DNA from: Aedes albopictus
Lineage: Eukaryota; Arthropoda; Insecta; Diptera; Culicidae
Direction of reading: 5' to 3'
Assembly: GCF_035046485.1 (NCBI RefSeq)
Contig: NC_085137.1
Span: 135,660,703-135,724,702 of the forward strand
Length of the DNA: 64,000 nt
Part shown: one piece after another, positions 47,303 through 59,171 of the stretch
How the letters are laid out: every line of letters begins with the position of its first letter
Position numbering within the stretch: the first letter of the stretch is position 1
Position numbers and translations under genes: made by a program
Notes under the pieces: generated by a model
The model's input: only the letters and a program-made list of their open reading frames with translations
What the model was told of the DNA's origin: nothing
The model's database searches: none

Positions 47303-47440
47303 TTTAACAATATCCAAACTTGAAAGGCTTATCTCTTTTCAAACAATGGAATTTGTACGATGATTGTGGAATTTTAACCGGTGGTTGTGCCTTTGACCTG
47401 ATACCCGCGACTGTCTGCTGCGAACTGAACGAGATTCTGT
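47303..47440 (-). promoter_or_regulatory. Probable core promoter and 5' UTR of gene E
   Basis: On minus, TCAGTTCG gives an arthropod initiator with A at 47,426, about 124 nt before the ATG. The intervening leader contains no other ATG, and the start has AAA before it. A partial downstream-promoter match (AGGTCA) begins near +28. Further upstream CTTATCT/AGATAAG (GATA-factor type) words lie near 47,331, 47,834 and 47,955. This is inferred from motif and spacing. Confidence 0.35.
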
Positions 47441-48280
47441 TGTATCAACTACGAGAACAACTCTCCACCGTCGCGAGAGTCCGGTTAATCAGCGTAATCA
47501 GCCAGCCCGTCAGCCAGCCAGCGTTGCCGGCATTAGTTCACGCAAAACATAACAACGCTTTATTGGTGCTGCAGTGGTGATAGTAGCGTCTGCAGAGTGT
47601 ACCAGTCAGTGGTGGTATGTGATTGGAATACGGAAGCTGGTAAACAAACGATGGGGTAAATGTGACTCACGGGGGCCATTCCACTGTTTTTATTGAATGG
47701 TTAAAAAAGGATTGATAACACTCTGCAGCATAGCTACAACGTTTCATATACTATTTTCACCACTTTTCGTCAAATAGCACCACGGCACGTCATCCTTGTC
47801 CACGTACTTAAATAATCGATAAAGTTTGCGCTTATCTCTTGTGTCAAATCCAATGTTTCTGTATGTTTCAAATACAGCTATTTCGGCTGTAAAATGATTA
47901 ATTTATTGATAATCTGTATTGAGCGCCCAAACTTTCTCTGGTCCCTGAACGAGTTCTTATCTCATGCTTTCTTGGATCGATATGATAACAACGGCCACCA
48001 GCTGAGAGTTGTTCGTTTAGTTGGTAGAACTGTCAGAGCACTGTCGATTTTATGAACTCAGCTAGACTAAAAAGGCGCGTATCGAGTGTCTGTTAATCAA
48101 GGAGGAACGGCTCAAACAGTGTTTATTCTAGTGTCTGAATATGCAATCCTTTCCCATTGCAAGCAAACCGGAATACATCTTACTTTTAGGCACGGTCAAG
48201 GTCTGAGCAATTTCGCGTGGGTAGTTTAGATTCCATTGAGATCTTTTAGCCACTGCCATATCCCTATCCCAATCCCTAAC
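47441..48280. other. Upstream region of gene E, no other gene seen
   Basis: Mixed-composition DNA. The plus frame at 47,320-47,580 overlaps the 5' UTR of E and is not a gene. No repeat ends were recognised. Confidence 0.3.
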
Positions 48281-48282
48281 AC

Positions 48283-50390
48283 ATACCCCCGCGTGGCACC
48301 TGCTGGTCTGCGAGCAATCTTAGAGAAGATCTGGTAAACTTCCCCGGTGGGAACTTTGATCTTAGGCTGACAACTAAGGGGGAGGGGAGGTTTGCTTCTG
48401 CGTCCGAGTGCAAGAGAAGGACTGTATGCTTAACTATGGTCCTCTGAAAAGTAGAAGGTTGATGTCCAACCCTGCGAGCCAGAGCATTGCAATGGAAGAT
48501 CAGCAACAGAATAATACGAACCGAGATCAACGGCAACGACTCCAGTGAGCGTAAAGATCTCGAGATTGGAATTCCATTGGGAGCACCCGCATTAGGGTGG
48601 CTCAAGCTTGTATGGCAAAACCACATGTCAAAAAGTTCGATGGGCCCCCTTCTCATTTCGTTCTATATGACGCCACGATGCTCTGGTCAAATTTTCAGTT
48701 AAATCCGTTAACATTAGAGCGGTGCTAAACTCGTTTGAAGTTTGTATGGGAATTTATATGGGAAAACATCGTTTTTTGCAATTTTCTTCTGAGGGGCTCG
48801 AATTTTCCTTAAAACACGTAATCGATCCTATAGAAATATAGCCTGGGATATGCCAAAAAACTTTGCCGAAGACCGCAACGTAATCAGACACTTTCGAAAA
48901 AAGATATAGTCTAGACAGTACGGACCCATTCAATGAGATTTTATTGCTATTGTTATTCCTTTACATGTTAAATGTTAAGCACCACCAGATGGTCTGCATG
49001 TAATATCTTTTCTTACAAGCTTCGGATGACTTTGTGGTCTTCGATAAAGTTTTTCGGCACATATAAGACTATAGTTCTATATAATAGGTAATGTGTTTTA
49101 AGTAAAAATAGTGCCCCTCATGAGAAAAATGCTAAAAATGATGTTTTCCCATATAAACTCCCATACAAACTTCAAATGAGTTTAGCACCGCCCTAATGTT
49201 AATGGATTTAGCTGAAAATTTGACCAGAGCATCGTGGCGTCATATAGAACGAAATGAGAAGGGGGCCCATCGAACTTTTTGATATGTGGTATTTTGAGCC
49301 ACGCTAACCCGCATACTTGCCCATCTACTGAAGGGCCGCGGGTTCGGCATCGTAGCACTGCAGAAGATGTATTGGACAGGATCCATGGTGCGATCCTGTA
49401 GAGGTAGTCATTCTATCTACTAAAGCAACGACAACACACGAACTGCAGGTCGATTTCTTCGTCTGCAAAAACATGGCCATGCGTAGCACCTTTATTCAAC
49501 ACAGTCTCTCTTATCCTTACACCTGGAGATCACCACAGCAGATGGAATCGCAAATCAACCACGTATTGATTGACGGACGTCATTTCTCCGACATTATTGG
49601 CGTCAGGACCTTCCATGGTGCTACATCGACGCCGACCACTACCTGATGATGGTCAAACTGCGTCCAAAACTTTCCGTCATCAACAATATGCAGTACCGGT
49701 CACCGCCACGGTACAGACTAGAGCGACTGTAGCAACCAACCGGATGCCGCGCCACCTCAGTATACGCGCAGAATCTCGAGGCAGCGTTGCCAGACGAGGG
49801 CGTGCTCGATGTGGCCTCCTCTAGAGGACTGCTGGAGTACAGTGAAAACAGTCATTAACCCTCGAGCGACCGCGCTTTTGTGTTTTGTACAACACGGTAT
49901 ACAAATCTCGCTTTTTGTACTCAGCATTAGCTTGGTGCTGATGGTGGTGGCCAACCGCACGAGGTACGTAAGGTTAACGACGCAGCAGAGGGCACGTGAG
50001 ACAATAAAAGGCGACGGAACGAAAGGTTCGACGAGGAGTGCAAAGCGTTTTGGAGGAGAGTTAATGCAGGCGCGGGCGCTAATGCTGCAGTAAGAAATCC
50101 GGCAGAACGTGGCACGTTACAAACAGAAGCGGAAACAGTAGACCCACCTCTTTCGGGAGAAAAACATGGAGGTTCTACCAGAAGATGCAGGGATAGGGGC
50201 GAGAACCTCCTGACGGACGGACGGACGTGGTGTGATTGAAAGGTGGAAGCAGTACTTTGATGATCACCTGAATTGTGTGATGTCCTTAGACACGGAGGAC
50301 CACGACTACGCCAATGCAGCAGAGGACGGAAATAAGTTAACTCCCACGATGAGGGTAGTTAAGGCTTTCATGCATAAGGCTCAAATGTTT
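48283..50390 (+). pseudogene. 5' half of a LINE: leader, endonuclease and linker fragments
   Basis: 48,283-48,592 matches the leader at 25.5-25.87 kb (CCCCGGTGGGAACTTTG block). After a MITE (48,593-49,306) the sequence resumes with GFGIVALQ, then across frames SYPYTWRSP, NHVLIDGRHFSDIIGVRTF and DHYLMMVKLR (about 49,340-49,670). These are the C-terminal hallmarks of an AP-type LINE endonuclease. 49,980-50,390 encodes pieces of the linker. A 110-bp interspersed repeat that also occurs near 6,868 sits at 49,860-49,975. Many stops and frameshifts: dead copy, RT missing. Confidence 0.65.
48593..49306. mobile_element. 714-bp fold-back MITE, 8-bp target duplication
   Basis: The ends are TAGGGTGGCTCAA and TTGAGCCACGCTA. 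ACCCGCAT flanks both sides (48,585-48,592 and 49,307-49,314). Arms of about 200 bp pair through GGGCCCCCTTCTCATTTCGT and GTTTGTATGGGAATTTATAT. It has no coding capacity. An 8-bp duplication fits hAT or P-type transposition. Confidence 0.85.
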
Positions 50391-52340
50391 TGAAGCAAAA
50401 AGGAGCCGAAAGACAACATAAGGATGGCTTCACACTAGTGTGGGACAAACGTCAAATTCTCGCTCCAGTGGACTTTTTTGATTCCATTTAGGTCCCATAT
50501 GAACTGTGCAAAATTTCAGTGCAATCGGTGAAACTATAATTTAGCGCAAGCGGTTCAAAGTTTTCATAGGATTTACTGTGGGAAAAGATACACTTTCAGA
50601 TAATAAATCCAGAGGTCGCCTCCTGTCTCCTTAATTCAAATCGATCAACGCTTATTGTAGAAAAATCATTTATGAAACTTTCCTTCGAAGACAGCAAAAC
50701 GATTGGGTGCTTGTGGAAAAAGTTATTGATTTATTACCGATTAGTGATCTAACGAACGGCTTTTTGTTTTGTTTTATTAACAGCACTGTAGCTGCTGCCT
50801 TGGCTGCTGCTGTTTCTGGGGGTGGTGATGCCTGAGTGAGCCACTTTCTGATTGAGAAAGTTACAGAGCTTAGGTCAGAGAGTTGTTGCGTTGATTTGAT
50901 TATGTTAGTAAGAGAATATATAAACTAGTGAGTAAGTGTGTATGAACTAGTGAGTTAAGGCTCAAGCATCCGTCATCATTTTTCGGAAAATAAAAAGCAG
51001 TTTTCTCGCTGCAAATCAAAACAAGGATCATGAAAATATATTCACTGCATTGTATTCCTCATGTGGAGTACAGTGAATATATTTTCATAGCAAAAACTTT
51101 TGTTTTGAACGAAAAAACTGCTTTCAAATGTTTGATGATGACGATGATTTCAATGACGAAAAGTTCAACGTTAATGAGTTAGTGAATAGTAAGTGGGGTA
51201 GTGAGTTTGGAGTCACTGTGTTAGTGAGTGAATTAGTGAGTTAGTCAGTGAGTTAATGAGCGAATTTGTAAACTAGGGAGTTGATGAATGAGTGAGTTAA
51301 TGAGTAAGATGATTAATGAAAGAATCAATGAGTGAGTGTGTAAGTGAGTAAGTTGGTATTGAGTATGTTACAGCTTATTAGACTATTGTGCAAATATTTT
51401 TTACACACCTCACTGAACACCTACGCTTTCTCACGTTTACCTTGACAACAACTTTTTTCCTCAATTTTATTATTTTGGAAGAGAATTTGATTAGCATCGT
51501 ATCAAGCGTATCAACACAGTTTCGTGAAAGATTCAATAGAGCCAGCGAAAAACACGGGATGTATCTCATGTTTTCAGGCATAGGAGTAAATTAAAGTGAA
51601 TTCAAAGCTCTGGAAAGTATCTGGAGCACCAGCTATAAGAACCTGGATATTCTAGAAGTAATGTGGAGATTCATGGAGTCGGAACCAATCTGGGTGTATT
51701 GGTTGGTTGTATTACGGAGGATAGTGTGTACTGCATGCTGCACTCCTTGAATCCCCGGCCACAGTCAGAAAGCCGCAACATCTACGATAAAGGTGGGGAA
51801 TCACTCAGTCCGCACTGACTGACAGGGCACGTCAGGGATGAAACAGGGACTCCATGTTCACAAGATGGCTCGCGGAACTTGGAGGAACAACCCAGGTAAA
51901 AACCGGCCAATGCAAAGCAAGAAACTAAGAGCGCTTCAAATCAGACAATTTTAAGGATGATGTTTAAGGACAAGGTATTTGGAGTACATTGCTCCGACCA
52001 GTCATCACTGATGTTGTCTGTCCCAACTCCACCAGCGGTGCTGCCGACTCAAACCTCAGTCTTCACCCTTACGCTTTCCTCAATATTTGTCTTCCCACCC
52101 CAATCGCGAACCTAGCAGCTCCCCAACTGCAATTCACCCCGCTGCGATCGGATGCCATAAAACACAATATACAGAACATTATCCATCATAGCATTTTACA
52201 ACCCGGTTTGGATCGAATTATCAGCGCATATCACTATTCCTTAGAGTTCCTTAACTATCCCTTAACACCTGTTCTGGCTAAACCGTCAATAATAGATGGC
52301 GGAACACGGAATTCGGCCAAAAAAAAAAACTAGTTTGGTG
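50391..52340. other. No supported gene; GAGTGAGTTAG tandem patches and a hairpin
   Basis: 50,880-51,365 is a degenerate GTGAGTTAGTGA simple repeat interrupted at about 50,990-51,130 by a hairpin (ATGAAAATATATTCACTG at 51,030 pairs with 51,071-51,088). 50,430-50,760 and 51,600-52,330 hold no recognised gene. Confidence 0.4.
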
Positions 52341-52351
52341 AAGGTCATATT

Positions 52352-52596
52352 CTTCTTCTTTATCTTTATGGTTCGACGTTCGCATTGGAACTGCTTCACT
52401 TCAACTTAGTGTTCTTAAAACACTTCCACAGTTATTAATTGAAGGGCTTTCTTTACATGCCATTGCATTGTATAGTGTGAGGCATGCATAATGATACACT
52501 ATGACCAGGAAGTCAAGGAAATTTTCCCGACCGGAACGGGAATCGAACCCGCCGTCTCCGGATAGGCGGTCCAAAGCTTTAACCACTAGGCTATCT
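52352..52596 (-). repeat. Full tRNA-related SINE, Feilai-like, 12-bp target duplication
   Basis: GAAGGTCATATT occurs on both sides (52,340-52,351 and 52,597-52,608). On minus the element starts with a tRNA-like head: A-box-like TAGCCTAGTGGTTAAAGC and B-box GGTTCGATTCC. A body follows and the element ends in AAAGAAGAAGAA. This is the pol III-transcribed SINE plan. The family name is from recall of Aedes SINE body sequence. Confidence 0.75.
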
Positions 52597-52608
52597 GAAG
52601 GTCATATT

Positions 52609-54150
52609 ATGCAAGATATTTAGTGAGTTCGTCTCTCTTGTTTTGGTAAAATGCTAACATTTTAATGCATACGCCTATTAATATTAGGGAGTGTGCAATT
52701 GTATCTCACTCAAACAAAACTGCACCACCCAAGTAACAGAACTAGCTGAATAGCAGTTTATCAAGCTAAAGTTTGCTTAAGAGAAGTTTGAACCACTCTT
52801 GCACAGCAAAAATGTTTGTTGGGCAGAGTCTAGAAACTCATGAAATCTTCAATAAAAGATTGACTTAATCGTAGTGTGGTCAGCAAAAAAACACCCGTAG
52901 AATTCCGGCAGAGTTCCCGGGCCCCTTCTAACTTTTTGGCACAAATTTTCCAAATGGAGGAAAACGTGCCGCCTCTGGAGCCGACCTACTGATACCTGGG
53001 TTCTCAACGAAATGAAAATTATCATTTCTCTGTGAATTTTCCACCGATTTAAACATTTTTTTTTCACTTTACTCATCAAGGTAATATTCGGTTAGACTTG
53101 TCCGATGGGACCGTGGGTGCTGGAAATCCCGAATTTTAGTCAATGTTTTTATACAATACAATGTTTCGGTGGGTTAATAACAATATCGATACCAATGAAT
53201 CTAAAATTGCTTCAGCATATTAATGTGCTCTAGATGTATCTGACCAGCCTGGAATCTTAAAATGTGTTGACTTTGAAACTGTGATTTCGGAATACACTTC
53301 CCGTGGGACCATGGTTGAACATAAACACTTTTCTATGGTTTGCAATATGACATAAGGACATGTTCCCAAAAAATCGGATTTTCAGGAATCTACGGTGATC
53401 TGATCGATACAACCGAATATTGTTCTCGATAGATAATGAATTTCTGAGTCGAATGGACCAACAATTTCTAAAATAAATGAAAAATTGACGGAGATATCAT
53501 CACTTTAATTTCATGGGTGTCCGAGTGTCCTGCCGGCATTCCACGTAATAAATATATGCGGGAGTCCCTCCCCATGCCCCTTCTAACTTTAAAATTCGGT
53601 CAACCTTATTAATCGTTCTAAGATGTAACAGAGTTTCAACTTCCCAGTTTCAATAACGGGATTTGAAATTGAAAAAGTTACCCGGGTACCCAGTAAGCCC
53701 AAGAAGACGGCAACCTATTTTTTCACTATGGAGTTTGACAGGTTGGATTGTGCCTCCTTACGTGGAGCATAAATTTATGCTCCAGCCAAAATATTCACCA
53801 ACATAGTCGTGAAATTTGAATGTTTACCTTTTATAAGAGGGATATCGGTGCAAAACGCTTACATCACATTAGATCTCATAAAAGTGTTGATCATGAAAAA
53901 TCGGCATTAATTGATAATTTTCAATTTCAGAGAGTCGATGTTTAGGTAAAGTTCCTACAGAGAGTGAGAATTGCTTGTGAAAAGACACACAACACGTCTT
54001 TTCGAAAACTTTGTTCGCCAGAGTGCGTTTTTCCTTATTTCCTCCCGCTGCTGTATTGATTAAATGTTGGTATTAGTGAGCACTTGTTGCGCATGATAAG
54101 CGGCAACAAAATCAGATCACCGTAGCATCCCCGTGAGTAAGCCACATAAG
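52609..54150. other. No supported gene
   Basis: AT-rich DNA. A small TIR pair (CCCAAGTAAC at 52,728 and GTTTGTTGGG at about 52,816) resembles the end of the MITE at 30,735. 52,849-53,700 contains short frames without motifs. Confidence 0.25.
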
Positions 54151-54154
54151 GGTT

Positions 54155-54312
54155 CATGAGTGAGTGAGTAAGTTAGTAAGCTAGTAAATGAGTGAGTTGA
54201 TGAATTGATGAGTGAGTGGAAGAAAATGAGTGAAGCAGTAAATTAGTAAGTGAGATAATGGGTGAGTTTTTAACATAGTGAGCTTGAGAGTTGATGAGTT
54301 AGAAAGTTGGTA
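54155..54312. repeat. GAGTGAGTTAGTAAG simple repeat
   Basis: Degenerate tandem GTGAGT/GTTAGT/GTAAGT words of the same type as at 50,880-51,365. It borders the piggyBac-type MITE. Confidence 0.6.
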
Positions 54313-54318
54313 AGTTAA

Positions 54319-54933
54319 CCCTCTAATACCCAAACTTTTGATTTTGATCTAAATATCATTTTTCGTCATCTAAAATCGATTTAAACGTGTTTTGGAAGAT
54401 GATTCTTTTTAATTCTCGATTTCGTGAATTTCAGTTTTTGATTTTTCTAATTTTTATTTTTGAACATCCCCACACTTTTATATTTTTCCTGGAAGCCTAT
54501 TTGGGGTACGGATTTTTTGAGATGAAAACATTTTGAGATTTTATGATTATTGTTGAAATATTATTATTTTAAATTTTTTCACAGAAAATTTTATTTTCCG
54601 TGTAATTTTAGGGAAAATATTTTTAGAGTGTATTCGATTCCCTTAAACTATTAAACAAGGATAGAATGATTTGGGAAAAATTTAAAATATGTTAATTGTA
54701 GCGATTCAATACAAAATAAACAATGACTTCTAAAAGGTGACTAAAACATCAATTTTTCAATGATTTTAAAAAAATGTAAATACGCTTTAAAATACACCAA
54801 AAACCATTTTGAGATATACAGAATAGTCCTAAATATCAGCCAAAAATATAAAAAAATTGATTTTCCACGAAACAAAATTTACAAAAATGCTCAAACTATA
54901 CCCCGTCTAAAGGCGGGATTGGGTATTAGAGGG
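54319..54933. mobile_element. 615-bp piggyBac-type MITE at TTAA
   Basis: The ends are CCCTCTAATACCCAA and TTGGGTATTAGAGGG, and TTAA flanks each side (54,315-54,318 and 54,934-54,937). TTAA duplication with CCC termini is the piggyBac signature. The interior is AT-rich and has no transposase. Confidence 0.85.
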
Positions 54934-54984
54934 TTAATGGGTTGTTGAATTAAAAGACAAGTGAGTAATCCAAAATATTTGATT

Positions 54985-55505
54985 CTCTTTGGTGTCAGGC
55001 CATTCGGCCAAAGGGTCATTAGACCATATGGTTATTGGATCTTCTTCTTGCCGTTACGTCCCCACTGAGACAAAGCATGTTTCTCAACTTTCACAGTTAT
55101 TAACTGAGAGCATCCTCTGTTAATGACCATTTTGCATGTGTGTATCGTGTGATAATCACGAAAATACTTTATTGATGCTGAATCTACTAATACTTTACCC
55201 ATAAATCCTTCCTTCTTTTGAACATAGGCTTTCTTTTCTAGTGTCATAGCTTAAATAGTTTTGGTGCTGAAACGGCTGATATTCAATCATAAATTTTTCT
55301 TTCTTTTAGAATTTGGGGTATTCTTTCTAGTAAATTGTTGTTTAAAATCGTTTTTGGCAAAAATATAGTTGAAAAAGGTCAAAATAACAGATCCCTTTAC
55401 AGTTTCATAACGACTGACTTGCAAATCGTCTTGATGACCATTCGGCCTAATGTCTATTCGGCTTAGTGCCCATTCGTGCTAATGACCTTCGGCCTAATGA
55501 CCCAG
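54985..55505. repeat. CATTCGGCC/AATGACC repeat around a truncated SINE body
   Basis: CATTCGGCC, GGTCATTAGACC and CGGCCTAATGACC words occur at 54,998-55,025 and again at 55,435-55,502. Between them, 55,030-55,200 holds CGTCCCCACTGAGACAAAGC, ACAGTTATTAACTGAGAGC and CATTTTGCATGTG, which resemble the body of a Feilai-type SINE without its tRNA head. Confidence 0.45.
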
Positions 55506-56068
55506 CATCGAATTTTTGAAGTTCGAAAATATTCGAAAAACGCAATATTGATTTGATGAATTTCTTTGTTGCAATGGATTTAGCGGAAACTTTGGCCAGT
55601 TACTTCTTTTTGGTTGCTTATATAAATATGGGGGTAGACTTGAGAATCAGAGAACATTTTTAAAATTGAACAGGTCTAATATACAGTCATTATATAGCAC
55701 GGTTTCCATCTAGCCAGAATCTTATAGTACTTATGATTCGCAGATTTGAGCAAAATGAGAGACATGCAATTTTTACCGCGTGGGTTCCTATAGTGCGGAT
55801 TCTCTTTGTACTGTACCCATTAACCGTACTACAGTATGCGGCAGGAAAAAATGCGAAAGTGTTTTTAAACTTCAAACCTCATTTTCGTCCATTTGACGTC
55901 AGTCAATCTATGTTTTAATTTTCCATGATCTCTACCAGGCTAATTTTCTGAAAAGTTACTTTAAAAAATTTCAATTTTGGTCACCAACCTTTACAAAATG
56001 GCGACTGAAGCTGAAGACAATCAAAATTTTTAAACCTCTATAAAGTACACGGGTCACTAAATTTCATA

Positions 56069-56376
56069 TCTGATATATAAAAATGAGTTTGAAGTCCCTT
56101 TGAGGCAACAAAACTCACGAACGGCTGAACCGATCGCGATGACTCTTGCAGGGTTTGATTCGTATTCATTGTGGCTGTGTTTATAAGTAAAAAAAAGTTA
56201 CGAAAATCAGCTTCAAAGAAGAGCAATTGTGAAACTACTGAAATTGTTATGAGCGGGGAAGAAATTCAAAACGATCACAATAAAACCAATCTAGAGTGCG
56301 GTGCCAAAATGACTCCCCAGCAGATGTCAAACAATCACAATCAAAATGGCAGTACAACGTCTGCCGGGACAGCTAG
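56069..56376 (+). mobile_element. 308-bp Helitron-like element
   Basis: It begins TCTGATATATAAAAATGAG after an A and ends CTGCCGGGACAGCTAG before a T. The 5' phrase ACGAACGGCTGAACCGATCG is typical of insect non-autonomous Helitrons. The 3' end matches that of the element at 31,516-31,775. The small frame inside is not recognised. Confidence 0.7.
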
Positions 56377-56576
56377 TATCTGATAAAACAAAATTTTTAA
56401 TTTTCTCTACGATATCATCATATATACAAATGTACGGGACTTCACATCTGACTTTTTAAAAAGAAATCTTTTTCTTCACTTATGAACACTAAGTCCCGAA
56501 TTTTATTAATCATTCATTTTTCACTTGCTACATAAGTCTTTCCTACGGCTGAAGGCCACACTTTTCTATCAGACTT

Positions 56577-56934
56577 CACTTAGAACTTCTAACTGCTCGC
56601 ACTCAAGGTTTCCTGCTGACTGACTGGCCTCGACCACCTGGGCTGAGGGCGCACCTGCGTCCTCCGGTGGGGCTCGATGAGAATCTTGCTGGCATCAGCG
56701 AAAGGCCATCGGATGATGTTGGCCTGGATTGCGTTGATCGAAGTATTGGTGACCGTTGCCGTTCCAGGGGCATTGACACGCGTCGCTCGGGGCTTCGATG
56801 TTGCCAACGGTCGGTCCTCATGGTGGATTGCTGACTGCGTTGTCAGCAACTGTATGCTCGTCATCCAAAGTTCGTTGTCGCCAAGTGTTGGTGTTCATGG
56901 CGGTTTGCTAAGTGCCTGGTCAGCATCTAGTCCA
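56577..56934. other. GC-richer unassigned sequence left of Transib
   Basis: Open on both strands for 70-106 codons but with no recognisable domain. The minus reading is Thr/Ser/Arg-rich. The Transib element inserted at its right side, so the original sequence continues at 60,032 (GTAGAGACC...). It may be a fragment of an older retroelement. Confidence 0.25.
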
Positions 56935-57422
56935 CGATGCACAGTGGTTCCATTTGTTCGAGGAGGCGGTCATAAATCCATTATTTCAACATTTTGAAGT
57001 AAAAATCATTGAAACCAAACAAATGAAGCTTCTATTAACAAAAACCGACCGATAAGATTCTAATATTACGTTTTTCGGCTATAAAAAATATTTTTGACGT
57101 GTCATGTAGGTCTGGCATCAAGATTGAGTGATTTATCATATATAGCATTTTAAACACATAAACTTTTTCTAATTAATATTCGCATAAATTTAATGAAACC
57201 GATTTTTTTTCGTTATTTGCATTGTCATCATGGCTAGTTAGCCGAAGAATGATATTGTTTGTTTGATGCTACACCACCAAAGAATTATTTTATTAGAATT
57301 GCATCACAATAAGAATATGGTTTTTATTATTATATCCACAAATAGAGCTGATGAAACAAAAACAAAATTAAAACTATACTACATTTTTAAAATTATTCCT
57401 TCCAAATCAAATACTCAACACG

Positions 57423-59171
57423 CTAAATACACAAGAGATTCAACACTTCTTTAGGTAATTGTAATATTTTTGGCTTTGATATTTGTCTCATATTAGTGAT
57501 ATAGGGATCCGAATTCAGTAGCAGTCTTTGCAGCAGATCAGTATTAGTTGCAATTCTGGTCATTTTACGAGTGTGGTTTAGTCGAAAATTTTTGATGTTT
57601 TTGTTATTCGATTCCGCCGCTTCTTCTGAGAGTTCTCCGATAGAAACGAGTCCCTGTTCAATTACCAGATCACCATGTATAAGCACTTTGTGAACAGAAG
57701 GAGGTAGATAATACCACGGATATTCTTTAATCAACTCACGAGCAGTGTCCTTTGAATATTCCTTGAATTTGACAGTATCAACTTCATAACCAGAGGATAA
57801 ACACTGGCAAATGGTTCGGCATCGTTCGATTAAGTGTTCTTTCAATCCAGTTATTTCTGCTACATCCTTAGAACACTTAAAAAATGTCCTTGCAGTGTTT
57901 CCATCATTTGATGTACCGCTTCCTCCTGTTTTAGGGCTTATCGACAATCAGTCCTAATTTTTCCCTCAGGCCACATTGAATCATTTTTTTCTTCTTATTT
58001 CTACGGACTCTTTATCCTCTGCCGATCGCGCTTACCATTTATTAATGTCTAGACGATATGAAACATGAACCAAATATTCGGAGAATCTGATCCATGTATG
58101 AAGTGGTGACAAACCTAATTCACAACCTTTATCGTTAATTGATTTCTCCAAGCATTTCTCGATATTATTCATCTCCGTGGGCTTTGCACCGCAAAGGTAA
58201 CATCTAGTAAAAGCGGAAATGAGTAAAAACTATTAAAACTTATTTTAAATATTTAATAAAGCTAAGACCGTTCGCAATGCTGTTTTATTTTGTATGGCGA
58301 GTTTTAAAATTTTTAAAACTCGCCATACAAAATAAAACAGCATTGCGAACGGCCTAAGACAAGAATAAAATAAAAATTACCTGCCCGAAGGAGTGTCACA
58401 CAAAGCGCTACAACACTTTCCATCAATCATCGTTAACTGCAGCTTATGTCATATTTGATATGCACGATTTTGCCAATTTATATGCAACGGATTCAATGTT
58501 TCTATTTGGCTTTTAATATAAGCTTCTTCCTGTACAGTAAGTTCTTTCGTTTCTTTTGCATATTGTATTCTGATAGGACGGCAGAATCTTGGACTACACG
58601 GAGTAGCATTCTTCCATAGAATTTTATCATCCAACATTAGGCGAAGAGGTACGTAAGATGTAACAAACATGTTACTATCTTGACCAGATGACTCCGAAAA
58701 ACTTTGCTTATACTCGCTGTGTCCACTTGACCCATCAAAGCCCCACTTTCCTATCAGAACGACAGCTGTCTCTTTGTTGGACGGCAAATCCATTGTAAAT
58801 GTTTTCGGTAATGTTTGAATGATGCGCGAAGCAGTATGGTCCAGCAAACTTTGTAAGCTTACTTCTGAAACAGTTTCAGAAATTTTAAGATTTTCTGGGT
58901 AGCATCTACACTTTGCTTTTAATACTTTCTGATAGGATGGAAGAATATCACAAGAAAATTTGTTATTGACAAATTTTTTAATGGTCATATACTGGTGTTT
59001 TGTCAATTTAGTCTCGACAATCAACGAAACTACCTCATCGGGATCGATGCTCTGCTCATCAGTCTGACTGCATTTGTCGAACAATTTTCTAGGCCGTCCA
59101 CGTGGAGCGGAACTTTGAAGTGTTATAATAGCTGATATTACTGGAAGTTCCACTCTGTCTATCTTGCTCAA
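57423..59171 (-). pseudogene. Transib (RAG1-like) transposase, inactivated
   Basis: On minus, 59,171-58,449 encodes the N-terminal part and RNase H-like core start: GRPRKLFDKCSQ, KWGFDGSSGHSEYKQ with the first catalytic Asp, FVTSYVPLRL and RFCRPIRIQ. An in-frame TGA at 58,451-58,449 follows, then coding continues to a donor at 58,380. An intron of 177 bp (58,380-58,204, ending TTACTAG) joins to CYLCG, GLSPLHTWIR and a stop at 58,034-58,032. A frameshift near 57,935 leads to SNDGNTAR (second Asp) and LSEEAAESNNK (catalytic Glu), as in the RAG1 C-terminal core. All three DDE residues survive, but two stops and one frameshift make the gene dead. The N-terminus is not resolved. Confidence 0.85.
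58262..58372. repeat. 111-bp near-perfect hairpin in the Transib intron
   Basis: GACCGTTCGCAATGCTGTTT pairs with AAACAGCATTGCGAACGGCC, and the stem continues through TTTTGTATGGCGAGTTTTAA to a 4-6 base loop. It lies wholly inside the 177-bp intron and makes up nearly two thirds of it. Confidence 0.85.

Noticed and set aside
52500..52600. tRNA gene
   Set aside because: The A/B-box sequence is the head of a SINE with a body and a 12-bp target duplication, not a free-standing cloverleaf.
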